Assembly: GCA_004764695.1 (NCBI GenBank)
Contig: SMSO01000034.1
Span: 4,410,501 to 4,474,500, forward strand
Source: Schizochytrium sp. TIO01
Lineage: Eukaryota > Sar > Bigyra > Thraustochytrida > Thraustochytriidae
DNA: 64,000 bases
Direction of reading: 5' to 3'
Shown: positions 21,826 through 34,283 of the stretch, in pieces
Position numbering within the stretch: the first letter of the stretch is position 1
Layout: each line of letters opens with the position of its first letter
The notes under the pieces: generated by a model
The model's input: the letters and a program-made list of their open reading frames with translations, nothing else
Told to the model about the DNA's origin: nothing
Databases searched by the model: none
Translations under genes and position numbers: made by a program

Positions 21826-21842
21826 TCATTCTTTCTTTCTTC
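21732..21842. repeat. TTTC tetranucleotide satellite, about 110 bp
   Basis: About 27 TTTC units with one interrupting A near 21829. A strand-asymmetric polypyrimidine tract; one strand translates as a Ser-Phe-Leu repeat that is not a gene. Confidence 0.95.
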
Positions 21843-24496
21843 TTTGTCTGTTAGTTTGTTGGTTAGTAACAATAGACATGTGAACAAGCTCGATCTAACT
21901 CGAATCATTCATTCTCAATCCGTTCCTGCTCGAGCTAATAGGCCGTCTTATGAGAGCCATGAAGTTCGTTCCACAAGTCTACGTGTGGAGTATCCATGAC
22001 GACCTTCTTCGCAGCAGCAACAGCATTCCAATCTAAGACCTAAAAGACCAAGACTCGATAAAAGCTTGAAAACGACTTCTTAATTCATTACATAGGTAGG
22101 TAGTGGGCGCTCAACTGAAAAGTAAATCTACGAGGGTGTTCAAATGAGTCAAATGAGCAGGAGGAGCCATCGCTTTCGCAGAATTTGAAGGCAGAGATTT
22201 AGATCGAGCTCAGAATCGTGAGGATCTCCGTTGGCAGTTAGTTCGTTCTGAGGTTAACCATTCCATCGCCCTGTGGTCCAATCAATCAGAACAACTGCAA
22301 TCCGTTAACTCCCTCTATCAATTCGCTAGCTCACTCTTTCGGGAGCGGGTTGAAGCCTCGTTTCTGTTGACTCTGCGTAGCAGTTAGCTATCGCCAGCTA
22401 TAGTTCTAACAATATTTGTCCATCGTTGATTGAAGTTGGCCAATCGATAGCTTGCCGTGCCGCCATACTTGTCGTCGGCTGGATATCTTCGAGCTCGCAA
22501 ATAGCTTTGAGGGAGAGACCCACATCCAACTTGCTTGAACTTACTTCTTCAAGGCCATGCCTTCCCTCATTCCACGGCATAGCTCGAAATAGTTGCACAA
22601 GTAAAGCACCTGCAAGTGCGCAATGGCGCTGAAGACAGGAAAAGACTACCTACCTTTTATCATCTCAATTATTATTTTAGTTTACCTTATTCTGTTTATT
22701 GATCGTTTGTTTAGCGATCATCATCACAGCTATTTTAGAAAAATAAAATTAAAGAGGACATATATAGAGATTAGATTTGCTGCCTTCATCATACGGTTAG
22801 TTAGTAGTAGCTGCTAACTAACTCACTAACTAACTAACTTTTCACTCACTAACAAACTGACTAACTGACTAAACCAAAGGCCGTAAGTCGAAGAAAGCGC
22901 CATCTCGCAGCCTTTGCAGGTGCGCCGTGAACAGGAGCACAACAGCGGCGGCGGTTTTGGCAGCACTCGTGCCTGTGCCAAGGCTTAAAATTGGCTCCGG
23001 GAGAGGAGCACGGAAGACGAGGCGTCATCGAAGTGAAAAGTGAAAAGGCGATTGTTTCTACGGTGGTTGGCCATGAGAGAGAGAGGGAGAGAGCGGCACT
23101 TTTCCACGCTCTTCCGAGATGCCATATTGATGGTAATAATAGTGATGATGATGATGGTGAAGATGGCGGATTTCTTGGTTTTGATGAGACTCTTTGTCGA
23201 GGTTCAACTTATGGTTGAAAACTAACTCGGCCAACAGCCAACAAACATACGGTTGCATGGAATGAGGAGGTACCGGGGCCTGGCGAGTTTATGAGACTGG
23301 CAGGCCAAACTGATTGCTCGCAGAGCTCAGATGACCCTTATTGATGACCTCAGCTCGTTACACGAAAGCCAAAATCATTTTTTTCCACATTGTTTTCTTC
23401 TTTTTCGTTTTCACCGCGTGGAAACAAGAAAGGTCATTAAAAGTTATTGATATATATAACTATTTTTAGGTTACTCTTGTCAGGCCTACCGTGACCATTA
23501 AAAAAACAAATTAAAAAACTTGAAGTTTAATATATCGTTATTAAAAAATGTTTATCTTTTAAGATAAAGACTCTCTCGAACCATTTGCCATACTCCTTTC
23601 TACCACTGCTTCATAATATTAGGTTTCAACCTTTTTTACATTTTAAAAAAAGTGTTTAAAATAAATTTACAAAAATAAAAGAAAGAAAAAAGAGTCTTCG
23701 CTTGATCTAAGAAGGAGGCGAACAAAGAGCTTTGTTACACATATTAGTAGTAGTACCTGATTGTCTCGTTTTTCCCTTTAGCTCGATTCGTTGAAATAAC
23801 CACAATTCGAAGTTCACAACTGATAAAAAGACGCGCTCAAAGACCGGGTAATGCAAAGGAAAGAGCAACTAATTCCGCGCCGCCACAGTAGGTCGGGACC
23901 TAGGCAGCTAACTCGCTGCGCCGAGGGACTGAGTCCATGGACGCTGCCAGGGCGCCGCTGCGCCGGACGAAGCGCAGGTACTCCAGCTGCAACCTGAGGA
24001 GAGGACCTCGCGATGATTGTCTTTGCGTCCATTTCTCAATTCCATTCGTTTTTCCATAATAAATGGTGGTTTCTTCGCTCTTCGAAATTAGTTTATTCGT
24101 ACTCCACACGAGCTCGTCTCGCCGCGGATAAGCCGTCCAGCGATCGCGATGCTGTGCTGTGCTGAGTGTCGTGGGTTTACACGCACGCACGCACGCACGC
24201 ACCTGGTTTGTTTGCAGCTAGCTGCCTGAACACGCATGGCACGCGGTCGCCAGAGCGAGCTTGCAGTTCGAAATTAGGAATTCCATTCTGGAGGCGAAAG
24301 CAGAAAGGTCGAGTGACGCTCGCTCGCAGGCAACGAACGGCTCATTGGACACGCCAACAACAACTCTGTCTCCCGCCACTAGTACCTAGCCCGCTCTGTG
24401 GCCTGTGAACGGAGGTCGTCGTTTCGTGGAATCCGCTGAGTCGTTTTTGATGGAGTTGTTCTTGATACTTCGCTTCTCCGTGTCGTTCTCTCGATT

Positions 24497-24616
24497 TGGG
24501 GTTTGAATTTGGATTTGAATTTGGATTTGAACTTTGATTTGAATTTGGATTTGGATTTGGATTTGAATTTGGATTTGGATTTGGATTTGAATTTGGATTT
24601 GAATTTGGATTTGGAT
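24497..24616. repeat. GAATTTGGATTT hexanucleotide repeat
   Basis: Mixed GGATTT and GAATTT hexamers, about 20 copies in irregular order. The minus strand reads as Asn-Pro-Asn-Ser repeats, a by-product of the hexamer and not a protein. Confidence 0.9.
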
Positions 24617-27600
24617 TCAAATTCGTAAACTTTGAAATTTGAAATTTGAATTTCGAATTTATTAATTTGAACAAACCTCGAATAGTCAATCCTGGACTTT
24701 CGAGACTAGAAGCTCTTGGGTGTCGCGCACGCTAAGACGCTGGCTGCGGACCGCGCGGGAGTGCTGCAGCGGCCGGCGGATTGCTTGAGCCTACTACCGG
24801 GACCCCAGCTTGAAGCTTTTCTGGAGCTCCAGGCCGAAGCGGCAGTACCCGTGGGAACCACCCCAGCGGCAGTGGGACGAAGGAGGAGTCCTCCAACGAG
24901 GAAAACTTTAGGTATTTCAAATCAATCAAACCAGCACCGGCGTCGCAGCCTACGAGACCGCAGCGGTTGCCACGCCACGTCAGCAGCGATCCCGAAGCAG
25001 CTCCGAGCCTCGCAGCGTCAACTCAGCCCAGCTCAACACCCAGCCCCAGAGCCGAGCGGAGTGGCCCATGCAGCGGGGAGAATTTTGGGAAACCAGCTAG
25101 AAATCCAAGGCCGAAACCGGTAGCTCAAATACCGCCAAAACTGCGATCGCCGTGTGGGCTTACGCTGAGAAAAGCTGACTGGGCCGACCTTACACCGGGA
25201 GGAGACCAGCTTCTGTGGCAGCGACCTCAAGGTCAGCGCTGCGGAGGTTCTGCACAAGCTAGGGGCGGCGTTCTTCTTCAAGTTGAACCAACCTTCAACT
25301 CCAGCTCGTCGGTCCAGGGGCTTTCGAAAACTTGAGTTGAAGTTGGGGCTGGCGGCCAGATCTGGTCCACGACTGGCGGTGCTGCCGCATGGGTCACACG
25401 GCATGCCCCAGGCCGCGCTCCTGGTGAGGCGTCGGCCATTCGCAGCGGGTTGCCGGGAAAAAGAAAGGGAGTCAGGCTAGCAGAGGAAAGAAGAGAAAGA
25501 GCATTCTACAACCTAACCTAACCAATGCTTTCTAGTTCGCCCAAGTGACCCTTTCACTTAGGTACTAGTAGGTTAGAAGATCTTTATTTTCAAGTTCTTC
25601 AAGTGAAGAAAAAAGAAGAAAGGAAAAGAATAAAAGACATCTGATCATAGTGTTCCTATAAGGCCTACTATAAAGTTTAGGTTTTAAGTTTGAAAAGGAA
25701 ATGGCCAGAGGGAACCAGACACTCCAAAGTGCGAACGAGGAACTGGAGATAAAGAGCATTAAACTTGAAAATCCAGTTACTACTCAGTATATCTAGTTTA
25801 CTGATATTCTTTTTTGTTTTGCAAAACATGGGGAATCAATCAGCGGATTTATAGACACCTCAATACTGTATCCTGGCGGACCCGAAGGCTCATGCCTTTC
25901 TTATTTTTCTTGTTTCTAGGACTGGCAAGTGTCTCGAATAAGGATGACAGATACACCCTGGCATTTGGCGATAACAATAAGTAAGCCTGGTGCTTCCTGA
26001 GAGATAAGGAAAGGAAGAGAAAAAAGAAGAGAAAACGCACGAAAACTAGTACTACTACCTACCCAAAAGTGCTCACCCTCAGGCTTCTTCTTCTCAAATC
26101 TTAAAGCACCTTTTCGAGATCTTCAGCCAATTTGAAGTTCTTGAAGTTCAAGTTCATGCTATTCGTCTTCTTGCACACTCTCAACCCAAGTTCTGGCGGC
26201 TCGAGTTCGAGGCTTGGAAGTTACCTCTCTGTTATATCGTGGGGGTTATATAAGTGCAGAAAGCCTAAATCCAGCTTTAGGCTGATTCGGCAACACCACG
26301 TGAAAAAGATAGCGGTATACACCAAAAAGACTCTCCAGGCTGCTCTTCCACCTGCGCAATATTGTTGCTCTCCGTCAACGGCATGCTGTCACTGGAGAGC
26401 GCAGATGAGGATATTCTATTTCACAGCACGATCATTGGCAACGATGATCAAGATCGAAGACGTGATTGAGAATTGATTAGTAATTTGAGGTATTATCTTC
26501 AACAGTTGCTCCGTGGTTTCTTTCAAGAGCTGGTATTTTCATCCAACGTGCTTAGGTTCTGCTAGTTTATGCAGTTCCGAATGATATGTGCAAAGGTCCG
26601 TATGCTCTGTTTCGATAGCTCTGTGGGAGCTCCTACATCCAGATTGGGACTTTGGCACAGCTCCGCAATTTTGGACGGATTGGCCTATCCAGGCTTCCTG
26701 CTGTTCGAGAGATCTTTGCAGTGGGATATTGCTATCCTTACGGCACGGGGTTCTCTTGTAAATAAAAAATATGGTGCAAGGTTATTTCAACTTTTGCAAA
26801 AGAGAAAAAAGTTACAAATAATACAGAAGAAAAAATGAACGTGTAGGACCAATCAATCAATCAATGGTAGTCTAAAGTTGCTCATGGAGAGGAAAGCCGC
26901 CACCTCTGGTATTAGCTCTAATTGTCCACGAAGCTGAGTTGTTTCTGCACTGCTGCAGCCGCGTGAGGGAACTCGACTAGGATATGGCAGTCCTAACGAG
27001 CAAGAACGATCTTATCGGGCTTCAGCGTTTCAATGCTGTACCACGAATCGGTGCATTCTTTTTTACCTTATTTGAAATAAAATTAAGTATTCCTTTCCTT
27101 TTCTCTTTTTTTTTTTTTATTATTTTTTTAAAACTAATAATAATTAGTAAAACATGGTTGTAATATTTGCAAGCGTTGTGGAGGGTACCAATAGTTGCAT
27201 AAATAGGAATCGAAGGATAAATACATATTCTTACGTGTGGCAGCGTTGATATCCATTGTTGGTATGAAGCCAAGGAAATGGAGAAGATCAGCCTTGAGCA
27301 CTATTCGAGCCGGGCAATGCTTTGAACGGTCAGAACCTGGGCCATTTTAGACGCATGGAATATTCCTAAACTTCTTTACTAAAAACAGATATTGTTCCTG
27401 TTCTCTATCATTATATATATGATTCAGAAAAAATAGTCTTCGAAATTAAAATGCAAACTGGGTAGTAAGCTTTTTAAATAAATCGCATTCGCGCGTGCGC
27501 CTCAATCTATTTCAGGACAGTGCTGTCCATTGCACTATATGCAAAGATAGAGTGGATTTATCAAATTTTCGTAAATCTAAGCACGAGTGAATTATCTTGT

Positions 27601-30037
27601 ATCCGCAAGAGCGATTAGGCGCATAGCTATGCAGAGGAAACGCGGAGTTTGGGTACCAAGATGTTGAAATCCATCTGGTTGTTTTTTTTACTTCTTCGAT
27701 TGTTCATGTTATATATTTACAAAAGTTAAAACTTAATAAAACAAACTACAAAAAAGTGAAAACAACCTCTGTGAAATCTGAATAGAAGCTGTCAGGCGTT
27801 CATTCATCTGAGTCACCGCAAGAGGTATCAAAGCTGGCACAGCACGAAATGGTCACTACTAGCACAAGACCAAGGGCCAATAGAAATGGCCGTCATTTGT
27901 TAGAGCCAAGATCCCTTCTTGCAACGGCCAGTCCCCCTTTCGCTGGATTATGAAAGGGCTTCAAGCTCCTTCAAGTTTCTTTCGAAGTTCGCACAACAAC
28001 TCTTCTAACTATCAGCCGCACTGATGCAATATAGAAGTAGTCTGTAGCTCTAGCGCTTTAATTGAAAACCAACTGATTTTTATGTAGGTCAATAGCAAAA
28101 ATGAATAGGCACTTGAGTACTAAAAAGCTGGAAAAAGAAGTTGCTTCGATCAAGTTTCTGAAAGGAACTTCTTTTCATGGAGGGCCTTCCTGGAGTTGGG
28201 TTTGGTATGTTCGCACCACCCTCTGCCCTCTATAGTTCCACGCACCTGCTTCCCGGTGCTAGCAGTCGCTATTTAGTTCTATGGGGAGGAGTTCAGTATT
28301 TCTTTGGGATTCATTCCTTCATTCTTTGAGATTATGGCGATGCCAGAAGAAACTTGTGTGAAGCTTCTTCGGCGGAGGAGGAAAGTCAATGGAAAGCTTC
28401 GCGTGCGCTCTTTGTTTTCAAGCGAAGTTGAGCTTTGGGTTACCATTGATCGATTATAAGCGATGAGCTTGCTTGTGATCGATCGCCTCACTTCTCTTCG
28501 CTTCTCCACACTCCGCTTTCGAAACTAAGACTTACGCGCTAAGTATGTCTAACTAACTACTCCTACTGCAACATCGCAACATCTTTGTTCATGCTTCTCT
28601 CGCTACGATTCCTTTTTCTTCTTTTCTTTTCAAATATTTATTTTAAAAAGTAAATTAAAAAGTAAAAAGAAAAAAAGTAAATCAAATCTTAAAACATAAA
28701 ACTTAAAACATTTAATTTTAAAATTTGCTTCCCAGACTTTTTAATGTTAAAAATTAACAGAAACATTAAGCGTGAATGGAAAAACGAGGGCCTGTATATA
28801 AAAGACAGGAAAGCCGGCGGCACGCGTCGATGCCGGCGAGGTTTTCGAGGTTCTCCCACTCCAAGCAGCCAGGATACCCAGAGCTCCTGCTCTGCAAAGC
28901 TGACGGAAAGCCGTGTGCACCCGAGTGCAGCCTCGCCCCGCCAGCTCAGCGCCAGGCACGCGAATCGCTGCGGTCTCTTGGCGGAATTGAAGCCACAGAA
29001 ATGCAAAATACCCTCACGTGCATGCATGCGACCTGCTGCACTTACTATAGCGCTACGATAGAGAGTCTTAGCAGCTCTATCGCCCGGTAGATGACTACTA
29101 CAGTCAGCCAACAAGAGACATAACGAAGATGTCTCTGGCCTGTGATTGTATGGCGCCGGAGCAATGGCAATAGGAAACAGGGCTCAAGAGGTTGAACTTG
29201 TGGTGGTGCTGGGCTCCACAGTGAGGCAAGTCATGGGGAAGGGGATGGGCACGAAGAACGTGAACTCGCAAAGGTCTGGCTCTGGCAAGTACAGCTAGTG
29301 GAGACTGTAGCGGTGTCGCGGCTACTGTATTTCATGGTTTTCGATTGATTGAAGACAAACTGCAGGAGCGATCTCGAGAGGGACTCAGCGAAGGCGTACC
29401 GCTTTGATTGAGAGTGATACGTAATGGGAATATTACAAGATGATGCCTTCGAAGGTTTTGAGGTTGGCTAGAGAAACCCTGGCGCTGCAAGAAATGACAA
29501 CCGAAAAGTTGAAACCATTGACGATTATTGTTACAGAATTGTGGCAGGACCGGGACCCCGCCTACTGGCTCCCAGGTTCGGCGAAGCTCGTGTCACCAAA
29601 CTGTGGCGATTTGAATTTGGCTGCCAGAAAGCACTGTTAGATGCAAAGCTGGCCTTGGAGAGCGCATAATGCCGAGTGCTAGAATCTGTAAAAACTAATT
29701 ACTTGCTCGAGTTTGAATTTCTGACAAGAAAGATAAAGGAACACCGAAGGCCAGGCCATCCACGAACCAGAAACGACAACATTGTCACAACAACAGAGGA
29801 CTAAGACTAGTTTTGGTAGGACAATACTACCATGCAATTCGGAGATACCAAAGAGGAAGGTAGTAGTAGTAGTAGTAGTGGTTCAGAAACAAGAAACAAG
29901 CCGTAGCAGTGGCAATAGTCGGTACCTAGTCAGAATTAGTAGAAATATATTGATTTACTTCGATTTATTCAACCAGAAAGCTCTACCAAAATTGATAGAA
30001 GCTCACGCCGTTCTGAACTAAACTCTTCTTAGTGATC

Positions 30038-31030
30038 TCAACGGACTGCGCGCTGACTTAGGCCTGGGAAAAGGCGCATCATTACAGTTTGTGAGAGTCT
30101 ACGAATTCCATATGCTTGACCTGCAAGAAGTACAACAAGCGCACCATAATCGCCTAAACCTAAATAATCACGCATTTTCGCAGCAATCCAAGATGTAATT
30201 GCTGCGTAAACAACATAAATTGCTCGAAAGGTATGATGCTGGATATAGTAAGCAGGAACTAGTCGCACCAAATAATCTGCCATGTAGGCATCGGCACCAA
30301 TGAGAATGCGGAGACGATTCGCCGCAACATCGTCTAGAATTATCATTGCAGCTTGGTCCGGTGTATGCAGACCAAGTTTGTCAAAAAGACTGATTGCGTT
30401 CTCACGTTCCATTTTGGCATAGTATCCAGCATTCTTCATAATGTTGGTACTTGTAAACCCAGGATGAACGCAGTGTACCTTGATTTGCGGGCAGTAGCGA
30501 GAACATTCCGCAGCGGTGGCTTCAGTCCATCCGCGTACGGCAAATTTAGCAGCATGATAAGCTGAATTGTCTTCATTTGAGTAGTAACCGTATACGGAGC
30601 ACATGGCAACTAAATGAGCATCCTTTTCTGCTTTAAGCAGTGGAAAGAAAATTCGTGAGCAATTCACCACTGAGTGAAAATCAATATCCAGTACACGATC
30701 GTACTGTTCCTTACTAGTCTCTTCAAATGTGCCCAAGCCTGCAATACCGGCATTATTGATTAGTACCGAAATACGTTTGTGCGCCTCGACGGCCTCATCT
30801 CGATACCGTTCTAATTCCTTGACATTCCGAACATCTAAGACATGCGTTGACACTGGGCACAGGTCTCCAATATCTTGGCGGGTTCTCTCGAGATCATCCG
30901 CATTGTAGTCAGCAAGTGCTAGACCTGCGCACCCATTCTTCGCTAAAAGTAAGGCCATGGACCTGCCCATTCCACTCGCTGCACCAGTGATTGCCACCAC
31001 ATGATTTTGATACTTTCCCTTAATACCCAT
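30038..31030 (-). CDS. Short-chain dehydrogenase, array copy 1 (Asn-to-Asp)
   Basis: A 330-aa classical SDR starting at ATG 31028-31030. TGAASGMG (15-22) is the dinucleotide-binding turn. Asp41 after LALA at the end of strand 2 suggests NAD(H) preference. NNAG is at 92-95, the catalytic Ser is Ser145 and YHAAK gives Tyr158 and Lys162. The tetrad Asn of family members is Asp117 here (LDIDF, coded GAT), while copies 2-4 keep Asn. The C-terminal third is hydrophobic (VVYAAITSWIAAKMRDYLGL) and probably holds the protein on a membrane, as in retinol/steroid dehydrogenase-type SDRs. Substrate unknown. It is one of four same-strand paralogues. Confidence 0.85.
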   Translation of the reverse strand: MGIKGKYQNHVVAITGAASGMGRSMALLLAKNGCAGLALADYNADDLERTRQDIGDLCPVSTHVLDVRNVKELERYRDEAVEAHKRISVLINNAGIAGLGTFEETSKEQYDRVLDIDFHSVVNCSRIFFPLLKAEKDAHLVAMCSVYGYYSNEDNSAYHAAKFAVRGWTEATAAECSRYCPQIKVHCVHPGFTSTNIMKNAGYYAKMERENAISLFDKLGLHTPDQAAMIILDDVAANRLRILIGADAYMADYLVRLVPAYYIQHHTFRAIYVVYAAITSWIAAKMRDYLGLGDYGALVVLLAGQAYGIRRLSQTVMMRLFPGLSQRAVR

Positions 31031-31761
31031 GATTTCTTCGCTGATCGCTCTCTCGCACCCTCTTCTCCCCTCCTTCTATTGCTTTTTGCGGAATTGGCAA
31101 ATCTAGTTTTGCTTCTTCTACATTGTCATACCTAGTCATTTCCCAGATGTAGCTTCACAATCTGACTATTGATTATCTGGACCCACTTAGTGTAGGACTT
31201 GCGGGTGCATATCTTGACATCTTACGAGGACAGATCTTATCTTGCCCAAACAAGTTCAGAATCATAGCTAGAGACAAGATTAGCGACCAAGCCTCAAAGA
31301 CGCAATATCTGCTGCGACACAGACTTGCGCGAACACTGTTAGCCCAATAATATGGTTTTGGTTTGAGTAGGGGAAATCCCGCTTCAGGTAAGAATGACAC
31401 AATGTCAAGATAGCATGAATCTTCATAACTAGATAAATGAATGAATTGTGATGAACACTTCAATTATAATGGACCTTTAAAAGCATAACACAACTTACCT
31501 GGACTTTTCTTCACAAACGAAAAGAAAGTTGTCTTTGGTGGTGGTCGAAAAGTCATTATTGACTGTCGGGCTTGTTCTTTTAGACTTCTCCGCGAGATTG
31601 CAGCAACAACTATGTTGTCCATATTCGACGATAGATACTTTAAAGATATGTTAACTGTTGAATTGAGAGAGATACTTAGAATGTGCGAATTCAAGAAAAG
31701 GGTGCGCTCATGGTGAAATGGAAAGGGATTCATACTTTGGAGCAAAGATTCTTGATGCTCT
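31031..31761. other. Spacer between SDR copies 1 and 2
   Basis: 730 bp, A/T-rich, between copy 1's start and copy 2's stop. It should hold copy 1's promoter and copy 2's 3' end. No frame or repeat supported. Confidence 0.5.
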
Positions 31762-32718
31762 TTACCCAATGAAAATACGAAGAATGCGACGAAGAACCAT
31801 ATATTGCGCAATAACAACAGCCACAAGACTTGTTGCCTCTCCGAGACGTAAATAGTCGCGAAGCTTTGCTGCGAGTGCGGAAGAAAGAGAGCAGTAGATG
31901 ACGCACAAATGCCCAAACCTTGGGTTAGTCAAGTACGTGCCGGGCAAAAGGCGGGCGAGGTAATCCAGCATGTACGCATCAGGACCTACGCGAATTCGGA
32001 ACTGGTTCCGTGCAACACCTTCAAGAATTGTGATAGCTGCTTGGTCTGCATCTGTAAGCCCGATCTGCTTGAACATTTCTAAGGCCTCCTCACGTGTAGC
32101 CTTACTGCTGATGTGGGCATTTTGCACAAGCTGAGTGCGAATAAATCCGGGATGGACAGAATGGACTTTTACCTGAGGACAATTTTGAATACATTCTGCA
32201 ACCAAAGTCTCATTAAACCCGCGGAGAGCAAATTTCGATGTATGATAGCTGGAGTTACCTGCCGATGCAAAATATCCATACATCGAACAGATGTTCACTA
32301 GATGAGATTCCTTCTCCCGCTTCAACAAAGGCAGGAAAATACGAGTCGAGTTCACAACAGCGCCGAAGTTAATATCCATAACTCTGTCGAACTCGTCCTT
32401 TGACTGATCTTCAAAGTCTCCAAGAGTTGCCACACCAGCGTTGTTAATGATCACTGACACGCGACCATGCTTGCGAATAGCGTCATCTCGAAAAGTCTCA
32501 AGGTCACGAACATTGCGAACATCGCATACAGTCGTGCTGACTGGACAAAGATCGCCGATTTCTTTGGCAGTCTCTTCAAGAGCCTTTGCATTAAAATCAG
32601 AAAGCGCAAGACCTCCGCATCCGTTCTTCGCAAGTTGCAACGCCAGCTCGCGTCCTATGCCTTGAGCAGCTCCAGTAATAGCCACGATATGATCTTTATA
32701 TTTTCCTTTGATACCCAT
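31762..32718 (-). CDS. Short-chain dehydrogenase, array copy 2
   Basis: 318 aa, ATG at 32716-32718. The N-terminus MGIKGKYKDH is almost that of copy 1. TGAAQGIG (15-22), Asp41, NNAG (92-95), Asn117, Ser145 and Tyr158/Lys162 (YHTSK) make a complete SDR tetrad, so it should be active. The HPGF motif and a C-terminal hydrophobic segment (ATSLVAVVIAQYMVLRRI) are shared with the other copies. Family enzymes oxidise or reduce alcohols/ketones of lipids, retinoids or steroids; the substrate is unknown. Moderately G+C codon use, like copies 1 and 3. Confidence 0.88.
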   Translation of the reverse strand: MGIKGKYKDHIVAITGAAQGIGRELALQLAKNGCGGLALSDFNAKALEETAKEIGDLCPVSTTVCDVRNVRDLETFRDDAIRKHGRVSVIINNAGVATLGDFEDQSKDEFDRVMDINFGAVVNSTRIFLPLLKREKESHLVNICSMYGYFASAGNSSYHTSKFALRGFNETLVAECIQNCPQVKVHSVHPGFIRTQLVQNAHISSKATREEALEMFKQIGLTDADQAAITILEGVARNQFRIRVGPDAYMLDYLARLLPGTYLTNPRFGHLCVIYCSLSSALAAKLRDYLRLGEATSLVAVVIAQYMVLRRILRIFIG

Positions 32719-34283
32719 CCTGTAGATACCTACGCTCGAATTCGCAATCTACAACCTCAAAGAATCTCTGCTCCACAAAGCTTGAAGTAGTACTATTAGA
32801 AGTACGGGGACTATTCTGTTCTTGTGTGATTCGGTTCTGCTGACGATATTATCTATCTTCATGTTTCCGCGGACGCTGGTTCTCATAAGTGCTAAGATAC
32901 CATCATAGTAAACCAAGTTCGTCAGGACACTCTCTCAATGTGCTCCTCGTTCCGTTTCTTTAGGCGACGTCTCTGGCCCGGTGTAGGACATGCTATCTAG
33001 ATCCAGACCGTGTTTACCGACCTGTCTCCTACTCCTAAAGCAGCCAGCCACCTATTGAGAGGTTTCGCTTAAAAATAAAAAAAAAGATACAGAAAACAGA
33101 AAAAAGATACTTTAAAAGTAGAATCTTAAACATTCTTTGATAAGATAGATACTCTTATCACGAAACAAACACAAGTCAGCTCAATGTTTGTTGCTATCAT
33201 AGCCTCTCCGCTAATGGAAAACAGAAATCCAGGTAGTTTTGAGAAACGCTCATTCAACCAGCATGATGATGGAGGCTTTGCTAGATGGCTTCGGAGTACG
33301 GCGATTTGAGACGAGGAAAGGAAGACGGACCCTCAAAAACTAATGGAACTTCGCTTTTACTTGCCCGGACGCTCCCTGGAAGCTGGTGGAGAATGACGAA
33401 AGGTTGTTCGATCGTGCTGCCTCCACTTTTGTACTTCTCTGGCTTGTCAAAGTGTGGGGAAGATTAAAAAGCAGAAGAATCATGATGAGAACGATGTAAT
33501 GCATGAAATGTAGAGAGATACATAAAGTGTACTACAAATAAGCTCCAAGGAAATAAATGGCTTAGCTTGGAACAACTTTGTCGTCCAAAGGGAGGCTCAA
33601 AAACTAGATCTGAGGTACGGAGCTTCTAGTTCTATGTTCATTTTCTAATGACGATGAAGATGAAACTAAGTTGGAATTGTCGAGAACTGCCAAACCCTCA
33701 ATAAATTTTCCGGGCCTGGGAAACTGTAATATTGGCTTTAATCCATATACCTACTTCTGCGGACGCTATTGCATGCGACGCATTCATTGTGAGCTTCGGA
33801 AAGAGGTGACAACATCTGCGACTTCATAGATTGAAAACTTTCAACCATGTTTTGAAGAAACACAACAACTATTCCCGAAACTTTCCAACGCAACTCGCCA
33901 CTGCCTTGCAATGTATAGTGTCTCGAAGAGCCACTTCAAGGACGCGTAGTCGTCTAGCTATCTCCTGCTTCCCGCTCGAAGGGTTTGCGAATGGTTTTCA
34001 TGCGACAAAAGTAGAAACATTCATTATTGCGCCACCCCTTGCTAAACTAAGGCACTGAAAGAGTAGTATCTCAAAGGCCTAGCTGTTCGTCCGATTTCGA
34101 GATCTTTCAATAGATTATCTACCGTCGAATCTATGTAAAGTCATAATGAATTTGAATGCTTTGTACAAAATACGAAAGGTTCCGTGGTTGCATCTATAGC
34201 GCTACAAACGGATATAAACTTGTCGGACTGAGCTTGGTTCTTCATAAGTTTTGAAAAACTGCAAACAAAGAGTAAATATAAGT
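32719..34283. other. Spacer between SDR copies 2 and 3
   Basis: About 1.6 kb. No supportable gene and no SDR fragment that I can see. A short A-rich stretch at 33070-33130. Confidence 0.5.

Larger units (their letters stand above)
18986..30037. other. 11-kb gene-free, simple-repeat-rich region
   Basis: Across 11 kb I find no frame that has an ATG, a sensible composition and any recognisable domain. The longest frames are shadows of repeats or have mixed low-complexity sequence. It is rich in simple repeats: CTAA units at 19686-19745, TGATCA-bearing units at 21040-21150, ATTCATTCAATC units at 21299-21372, TTTC at 21732-21842, TAAC units at 22806-22862, ACGC at 24178-24201 and GAATTTGGATTT units at 24497-24616. 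Purine and pyrimidine runs are frequent. G+C is patchy, with a G+C-rich island at 24700-25450. A 66-codon ATG frame at 29440-29640 is unrecognised. Confidence 0.6.

Noticed and set aside
21626-21883. Ser-Phe repeat frame
   Set aside because: Reading of the TTTC microsatellite.
24342-24689. Asn-Pro-Asn-Ser repeat protein on the minus strand
   Set aside because: Translation of a hexanucleotide repeat; no ATG-led unique sequence supports a gene.
24716-25480. Overlapping frames in a G+C-rich island
   Set aside because: Several frames are open on both strands, none has a domain or consistent composition; base composition explains them.
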